DNA of 64,000 nt from a bacterium 210917-SL.2.15 (lineage in GTDB: Bacteria; Bacillota; Clostridia; Oscillospirales; Oscillospiraceae). The stretch is taken from positions 1 to 64,000 of the forward strand of contig JAJCJC010000007.1 of NCBI GenBank assembly GCA_020555605.1, given 5' to 3'. The position numbers were made by a program, and so were the translations under genes. The notes under the pieces were generated by a model, which saw only the letters and a program-made list of their open reading frames with translations, was not told where the DNA came from and did no database searches. Shown piece after piece: positions 59,771 to 64,000 of the stretch; the first letter of the stretch is position 1; each line of letters opens with the position of its first letter.

Positions 59771-59799
59771 ATTATATCACAGCACTCCTTCAATGAAAA
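59771..59799 (-). promoter_or_regulatory. Extended -10 promoter of the immunity array
   Basis: On the minus strand TTTTCA, a 17-base spacer and TATAAT with TGA directly in front (TGATATAAT). It points into the 56-residue gene and then the whole array. No other promoter of this quality was seen within the array. Confidence 0.65.
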
Positions 59800-59840
59800 T
59801 ATTTTGTTGGAAATGCCAATGAAAAATTTTTGTGAATTTG

Positions 59841-60383
59841 TTAAGGCGCAGGGGCTGTTATCTCCATAGTATCTGGATGGATCAGAGTGATTACTTTTCC
59901 CTTATGCAAGGCATAGTTGACTGTCTGTGCTGTGCCTGAGCGTAGTTTTTTCTGATTATCAAACACACCGATGATGTACTCTGCATGATCGACCATATAA
60001 TAATTTCTTTTTTTATAACTGGAAACATCCGCAGAATGTGAAATAACAATAGAATCGTTTGCGTTTTGGATCAGCTTTTTCAATCTATGTCTACTCTGAT
60101 CCCGCCATTTAGAGTCATAGCCGATGAAGGGAATTACAACGATAATTTTAATATCCTCGTATCCTGTTTGTGCTCTCAATGTTAGAAGCTGTTCTCCAGC
60201 CCACATATCCACACCAAGAGCACCGCCGACAAAAAAAGTACGGACAAATTTCTCGTCATGGAGTATGCGAAACTGCTCCAGGAGACATTCTTTCAGCTTT
60301 TGGCATAGAGGATCTTCCTCATTATATCCAAAGCAAAATCTTGTTGGTCTGTGGCCGGTAATGGCACAGGCATACTGATTCAT
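59841..60383 (-). CDS. SLOG/DUF1273 (YpsA-like) protein
   Basis: A 180-residue Rossmann-like protein: CAITGHRPTRFCFGYNEEDP, FFVGGALGVDMWAGEQLLTL and DHAEYIIGVFDNQKKLRSGT match the YpsA/DUF1273 family of SLOG nucleotide-binding proteins. Members often occur with defence or stress genes. It stands upstream of the array promoter, in the same direction and possibly on a separate transcript. The start is at 60383. Confidence 0.85.
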   Translation of the reverse strand: MNQYACAITGHRPTRFCFGYNEEDPLCQKLKECLLEQFRILHDEKFVRTFFVGGALGVDMWAGEQLLTLRAQTGYEDIKIIVVIPFIGYDSKWRDQSRHRLKKLIQNANDSIVISHSADVSSYKKRNYYMVDHAEYIIGVFDNQKKLRSGTAQTVNYALHKGKVITLIHPDTMEITAPAP

Positions 60384-60541
60384 ACAAATCACCCTTGATA
60401 ACTGCCTTGATTACGCATATAAAGCATAAAATAACGCAAATAATAATGCGTATAAAGGCTATATTACAAAATTATAACACAACACATACGAAGTATCAAG
60501 AATTGCTTTCTGCTATGCTAAAAGAGCAGAGAGGTGAGCGT

Positions 60542-60856
60542 ATGGACGAAGAATTTATCCGCAATCGAATCACAGAATTACGATTGAAAAAAGGCGTTTC
60601 AGAATATCAGATGAGCATGGAGTTAGGGCAGAACAGAAGCTATATTCAGGCAATTTCTTCCGGGCGTTCTATGCCGTCTATGAAGCAGTTTCTCAACATC
60701 TGTGAGTATTTTGAAATCACGCCGCTTCAATTTTTTGATGCACAGGAGAATAACCCTCAGCTTATCAAGAAGGCTTTGGACGGAATGAGAAAGATGTCAG
60801 ATGACGATCTGATTATGCTGATTGGTTTTATAAGTCGCTTAAACACAGAAAACTAA
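60542..60856 (+). CDS. XRE-family HTH protein
   Basis: A 104-residue regulator: ITELRLKKGVSEYQMSMELG, then QNRSYIQAISSGRSMPSMKQ and FLNICEYFEITPLQFF form the HTH. The C-terminal part (DDDLIMLIGFISRLNTEN) is a helical oligomerisation tail. GAGAGGTGAG precedes the ATG at 60542. It diverges from the SLOG gene and may control it or the array. Confidence 0.85.
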   Translation: MDEEFIRNRITELRLKKGVSEYQMSMELGQNRSYIQAISSGRSMPSMKQFLNICEYFEITPLQFFDAQENNPQLIKKALDGMRKMSDDDLIMLIGFISRLNTEN

Positions 60857-60893
60857 CGATAGGAGGCAGTAAGCGTCCCGTCGTTAGTTTTTT
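60851..60893 (+). terminator. Terminator overlapping the XRE stop codon
   Basis: AACTAACGA and TCGTTAGTT pair around a 21-base loop and are followed by TTTTTC. The stem contains the stop codon. Confidence 0.85.
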
Positions 60894-60910
60894 CATTTTA
60901 TGCGCAGCAT

Positions 60911-61012
60911 ATTGTGGCAAGCAATGCTTGTGGCTATCCATTTCGCCACAAGCTGCTTGTTGAGGGCAGCGCCCCCAAGCCCCTTTGAACACAGAATTTC
61001 ATTCTGTGGCTG
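60911..61012. repeat. Inverted repeats downstream of the relaxase
   Basis: TTGTGGC-AAGCAATGCTTGTGGC faces GCCACAAGCTGCTTGTTG, and CACAGAAT-TTC-ATTCTGTG forms a small hairpin near 60991. They could be a terminator region for the relaxase gene or part of a transfer site. Confidence 0.5.
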
Positions 61013-61045
61013 CGCGTTCTGCGAACGCTTTTGACCAGGACCAGC

Positions 61046-62458
61046 TTATCTCTGACCGTGGTCTTTTTCTTTTTCAACATCCTGTTCTACCTCCATTTTC
61101 AGCACTCGATCCACATTGGCCTTTGCCGTCAAAAGCTCCCGCATTTCCTCACGGGAACGCCGGTACTCGGCATAGGTCTTTTTCTTTTCTTCCAGCAATT
61201 TTGCGTACTCCGTCTGCAACTCTTTGACCTTGGGCAGTTTCTTGACGCCCATTTCATCAAAGGCATTCTTGGCAGCCTGGTGGAGCAGAATTTCTTCCTC
61301 ATGTTCTTCCCGGAATTTCTTAGAGTAGCCGGCCTTGCGGTATGCCACATAGACCTCACGGGTCTTGGCATAATTTACGATGTGAGTACGCAGAACAGCG
61401 ATCTCTGCCATGCGCTTTTCAGCTGCTTTGATCTGTGCCGAAAGCTCATTGTGATGTGCCGTGGCAGCCGCAGCCTTTTCTTCCAAAGCCGCATACTCCA
61501 GCAGGTTATGCTCTGATAGGTAGTTTATGGTCTGCGCCATCTGCTTGAGGTTGAACACCTTGGCCCATCGAGCATAGCCAGCACCTTTTCCAGCCTGCAA
61601 TTTTGCCTGAATGTCCACCAGCAGATTGACCTTCTGCGTCTCTGCCTGTGTAACTATTTTCTTTCGTGGGGTATGCGCTTTCTTCCCGGAGAGAACCGCC
61701 TGCAAATCATCTAATCCATATCCTTCGCCCAGGCTGTCCATTCGGGCGGCTTTCTCCCAACCGGGGAGCTTCAGGCGATATGATTTTCCGCGCTTTGATA
61801 CCTCACAGTCGGACTCTTGCAGCAGCCTCAGCAGCTCCTCAAAGTCAGCAGGACTTTGTGATAATGCATTGTCAATCGCCACACGAAGCAGCTCTCGGTG
61901 AGAGGGCTTTGCCTGATCGCCCAGCCATTTGTTATAGCTCTTTCCGTGAGGTTTCGGGTTCTCTACAATAGACAGTCCGTTTTCAATGCAGATGGTGTCG
62001 CTCAACTGACGGACCGCCTTGGTGCTGCCCCAAAAGTTTCGGAATTTCCGGTCATATTCTAAGCTGACCGATGACCAGATAATGTGATTGTGAATGTGCG
62101 ACTTGTCTATGTGGGTGCAGACCACAAAGGCATGATTGCCCTTGGTGAATCGCTTGGCAAATTCCACACCCAGCCGGTTAGCTTCTTCCGGGGTAATCTC
62201 GCCGGGGCGGAAGGACTGGCGCACATGATAGGCAATCACATCATCCGCGCCGCGCACTCGTCCTGTGGCGGCAATGTACTGCCGCTTTGCCAGAAGGAAC
62301 TCCGCATCCACAGTCCGGCTGTCACACGCATAGCCGGTAATGAGTCTGCCGTCATCTGTTTTCTTTGGGTTGGCCACATAGTCGATGATGTCACTGATCG
62401 CCCGACTTTCTGTGCGGCCCTTGCCGACATGAAGCGGCATGATTCTCGTGGTTGCCAT
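61046..62458 (-). CDS. Relaxase/mobilization nuclease (MOBP type)
   Basis: A 470-residue relaxase (PF03432): N-terminal LHVGKGRTESRAISDIIDYV, catalytic metal motif THIDKSHIHNHIIW (HxH...H), and the usual IENGLSIVENPKPHGKSYNK. The C-terminal half is a coiled-coil rich region (EEKAAAATAHHNELSAQIKA). It nicks oriT to start mobilisation. Because no transfer system is visible in this window, the element may be mobilised in trans or have its transfer genes beyond the right end. Confidence 0.93.
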   Translation of the reverse strand: MATTRIMPLHVGKGRTESRAISDIIDYVANPKKTDDGRLITGYACDSRTVDAEFLLAKRQYIAATGRVRGADDVIAYHVRQSFRPGEITPEEANRLGVEFAKRFTKGNHAFVVCTHIDKSHIHNHIIWSSVSLEYDRKFRNFWGSTKAVRQLSDTICIENGLSIVENPKPHGKSYNKWLGDQAKPSHRELLRVAIDNALSQSPADFEELLRLLQESDCEVSKRGKSYRLKLPGWEKAARMDSLGEGYGLDDLQAVLSGKKAHTPRKKIVTQAETQKVNLLVDIQAKLQAGKGAGYARWAKVFNLKQMAQTINYLSEHNLLEYAALEEKAAAATAHHNELSAQIKAAEKRMAEIAVLRTHIVNYAKTREVYVAYRKAGYSKKFREEHEEEILLHQAAKNAFDEMGVKKLPKVKELQTEYAKLLEEKKKTYAEYRRSREEMRELLTAKANVDRVLKMEVEQDVEKEKDHGQR

Positions 62459-62512
62459 AGGTCAGACCTCCTTCCCGAAAAGAAAACGGCCTGCCATAGC
62501 AGACCGCTTTCA

Positions 62513-62839
62513 CTATTCTATAAAACTTTCTTCATCGAAAAAATTGAACTCATCATCTTCTAAGTGTCTTGGTGGAAATCTCATTTCATATTGCTCTTGC
62601 GCCAATGCACGGACATCAGGCCGCCTATCCTTTAGTCGATTTTTCAGCCAGGGCAACTGTTCTTTCGATAGCCTCCATGGAAGATTCAAAAGACGATTCA
62701 GTGTCATCAGTTCAGCCTGCTTTTCTGCTGGTAGCGAAGCACAGGATTTACAAATGTGGGATGCATGACCTTTGCCTGAAAATTTTTCGTTGGCTTTGTA
62801 TTCACCACAAACTTTACAATAGTGTCCATGCTTTTTCAT
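62513..62839 (-). CDS. Zinc-finger protein coupled to AbiEii
   Basis: A 108-residue protein: CKVCGEYKANEKFSGKGHAS, then HICKSCASL, a treble-clef or zinc-ribbon pair, then a helical tail with LPWRLSKEQLPWLKNRLKDR. Its ATG overlaps the stop of the AbiEii gene (ATGA at 62836). It could be a third component or an RNA- or DNA-binding partner of the toxin. Confidence 0.7.
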   Translation of the reverse strand: MKKHGHYCKVCGEYKANEKFSGKGHASHICKSCASLPAEKQAELMTLNRLLNLPWRLSKEQLPWLKNRLKDRRPDVRALAQEQYEMRFPPRHLEDDEFNFFDEESFIE

Positions 62840-63690
62840 AAGCTGATGCCCTTCTCGCAAAGAACATATAACCTGCGAATTGCTTTCATAATCACATTCC
62901 ATTCCAAATCAGAAGCATAAGAAAACTTTTTGCGGTATGCCTCCCAAAGTTTTTGCATAACCGAATCATTTTCCACTTCGTCAAAAACTTCTTCAGCCCG
63001 GTTAAGATACTTCTCCGATCCCCGTTTATGAGCAGTTGCCAGAAGCGCATCATGTAAAATTTTCGGGTTCAGCGTGGTTCCATGCAGCTGTTCTAAAATG
63101 TAAATATCGTAGAAATCTCTCATGCGGGTATTGGTTGTGGTTCTGGTAATAATGGTTTCCAGTTTTTCTGCCAGCACAGTTTCTAAATTATAAGCCCAAA
63201 TATCAATGGAGCGATCTTCCAGCATAAGTTTGAATGAATACCGAACCTCTCTTGGAGTGATTGCATCTCCCGTAGAAATATCAATTTTCAAAGGGGTCAC
63301 TACACCATCGAATGTTGTACTCATGCTGACACGAATCCCCGGATACTCTGCTTCATCCATAATCTCCGAAATACTTTTCAGCTGAAATTTAACACCATCA
63401 TCAATCGGAACAGTTACGATTGATGAAATTAGATTCTCAATATCCTCCACATTAACATTAGCTCCTTTTATGGTTGCATCCAAATCCATCGTAGAGCGGG
63501 CATCCAATCCAACCATAGCCGCTACCAACATACCACCCTTCAAGATAAACTTATCACGATACTCAGAAAGAGAAATACGCTCCAAAAAACGCTCCATCAT
63601 GTAGTTCCTCATTAAAATCTGAGCATCTGCGGATTTTTCTCTGGAAAGGTTTCGTATTAAATCTTTAAGCTGCCTTGCTGTTTTTATCAT
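62836..63690 (-). CDS. AbiEii-type nucleotidyltransferase toxin
   Basis: A 284-residue protein of the AbiEii/AbiGii family (type IV toxin, tRNA nucleotidyltransferase-like). Conserved KFILKGGMLVAAMVGLDARS, then TMDLDATIKG (the GG...D-x-D core), VTPLKIDISTGDAITP and ETVLAEKLETIITR are visible. It is coupled to the antitoxin upstream (ATGA at 63687). Expected role: abortive infection against phage, or maintenance of the element. Confidence 0.9.
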   Translation of the reverse strand: MIKTARQLKDLIRNLSREKSADAQILMRNYMMERFLERISLSEYRDKFILKGGMLVAAMVGLDARSTMDLDATIKGANVNVEDIENLISSIVTVPIDDGVKFQLKSISEIMDEAEYPGIRVSMSTTFDGVVTPLKIDISTGDAITPREVRYSFKLMLEDRSIDIWAYNLETVLAEKLETIITRTTTNTRMRDFYDIYILEQLHGTTLNPKILHDALLATAHKRGSEKYLNRAEEVFDEVENDSVMQKLWEAYRKKFSYASDLEWNVIMKAIRRLYVLCEKGISL

Positions 63691-64000
63691 AAAAGTACCT
63701 CCAAATACTGTCGTAAAATTTTTTCCACCTTGAACATCCCAGCATATTGCATTAAAGCTCGCAGGTTCTTATCTTTTCTACGGGCATACGCTTTCAGTGC
63801 TCCCTGAAAGGTCTGAATTTCAATTCTGCTACGGCTTCTGAGCAAATCACAGATCGTTCGCTCCATATCATAAACCGGCACAGTATGCCCGAACGGAGTT
63901 TTCGCTGTTGTAAGTCCTACATCATGTAAGTCTGCTTTAATCGTAAAAACTTGAATGCCTTCTGCTTTCATTTTGCTTGGATTGCATCCAGTTTTGACCG
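63687..64000 (-). CDS. AbiEi-type antitoxin, C-terminal part (runs off the window)
   Basis: The frame is open to the right edge, so this is a partial gene. Visible are FTIKADLHDVGLTTAKTPFG, then PVYDMERTICDLLRSRSRIE and FQGALKAYARRKDKNLRALM, the C-terminal antitoxin_1 part of AbiEi. The DNA-binding N-terminal domain should lie beyond 64000. Confidence 0.85.
   Translation of the reverse strand, partial: VKTGCNPSKMKAEGIQVFTIKADLHDVGLTTAKTPFGHTVPVYDMERTICDLLRSRSRIEIQTFQGALKAYARRKDKNLRALMQYAGMFKVEKILRQYLEVLL

Noticed and set aside
26366..64000. Type IV secretion genes of a complete conjugative element
   Set aside because: Only a relaxase is visible; no VirB4, VirD4 or membrane-channel genes lie in the window.
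1..64000. CRISPR array
   Set aside because: No series of regularly spaced direct repeats with unique spacers was found; the 11-bp tandem repeat at 30581 has no spacers.

Overview
The window looks like a chromosome segment of a Gram-positive gut anaerobe of the class Clostridia, probably an Oscillospiraceae-type commensal. The basis is a GC-rich core with AGGAGG-type ribosome binding sites, sigma-A promoters, a CIRCE heat-shock operator, a tryptophan T-box leader, a methionine synthase without its own activation domain, and an integrative element of clostridial style. Species cannot be named from the sequence alone.

Positions 1-26288 are mostly chromosomal core. In order: carbamate kinase; a nucleotidyltransferase coupled to a type II pantothenate kinase; a small AT-rich island of two XRE regulators and two unknown genes between inverted copies of a ~210-bp repeat; an aldehyde/alcohol dehydrogenase pair; an HtrA-type protease; a set with a radical SAM protein, a DMT transporter and a two-gene ThrE-type exporter; htpG under promoter plus CIRCE; a second copy of a divergent XRE/small-protein module with two operators; a Trp T-box controlling an ABC transporter (trpXYZ type); two fused pseudogene remnants; a metF / activation domain / metH / GNAT operon led by a Phd-like gene; an SGNH hydrolase; and a tRNA-Arg(CCT) preceded by two decayed tRNA copies.

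From the 3' end of that tRNA to the right edge (26366 to beyond 64000) lies an integrative mobilizable or conjugative element. Its left end has putative integrase arm sites, a tyrosine integrase, two excisionase-like proteins, a PemK/MazF toxin, a sigma-like factor with short coupled leader ORFs, an ArpU-like protein, an ImmA/XRE pair with a shared operator (TGTTCG-N8-CGAACA), a WYL regulator, and an IS110 insertion with a possible bridge RNA. Its right part has an XRE gene, a SLOG/DUF1273 protein, a relaxase and an AbiE-type system with an extra zinc-finger gene. The right end is outside the window.

The most striking part is 34992-59733: about 24.7 kb of tightly packed, co-directional genes made almost entirely of immunity-type families from polymorphic toxin systems (DUF4261, SF0329, CbrC, SUKH, DUF6881, DUF4241, DUF5713, YwqG/DUF1963, SUKH-3, ankyrin, EF-Tu-like barrel, Imm17-like, SUFU, DUF2185, DUF4253, DUF4259). 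It includes a 2223-residue protein that strings many of these domains together. No toxin or secretion apparatus is visible. The array seems to be read from one extended -10 promoter at ~59776, and its first gene encodes a 56-residue Cys/Ala/Ser-rich peptide. The best reading is an acquired interbacterial-defence (orphan immunity) island on a mobile element, comparable in logic to the AID clusters of Bacteroidales but in a clostridial background; that reading is inference from domain content.
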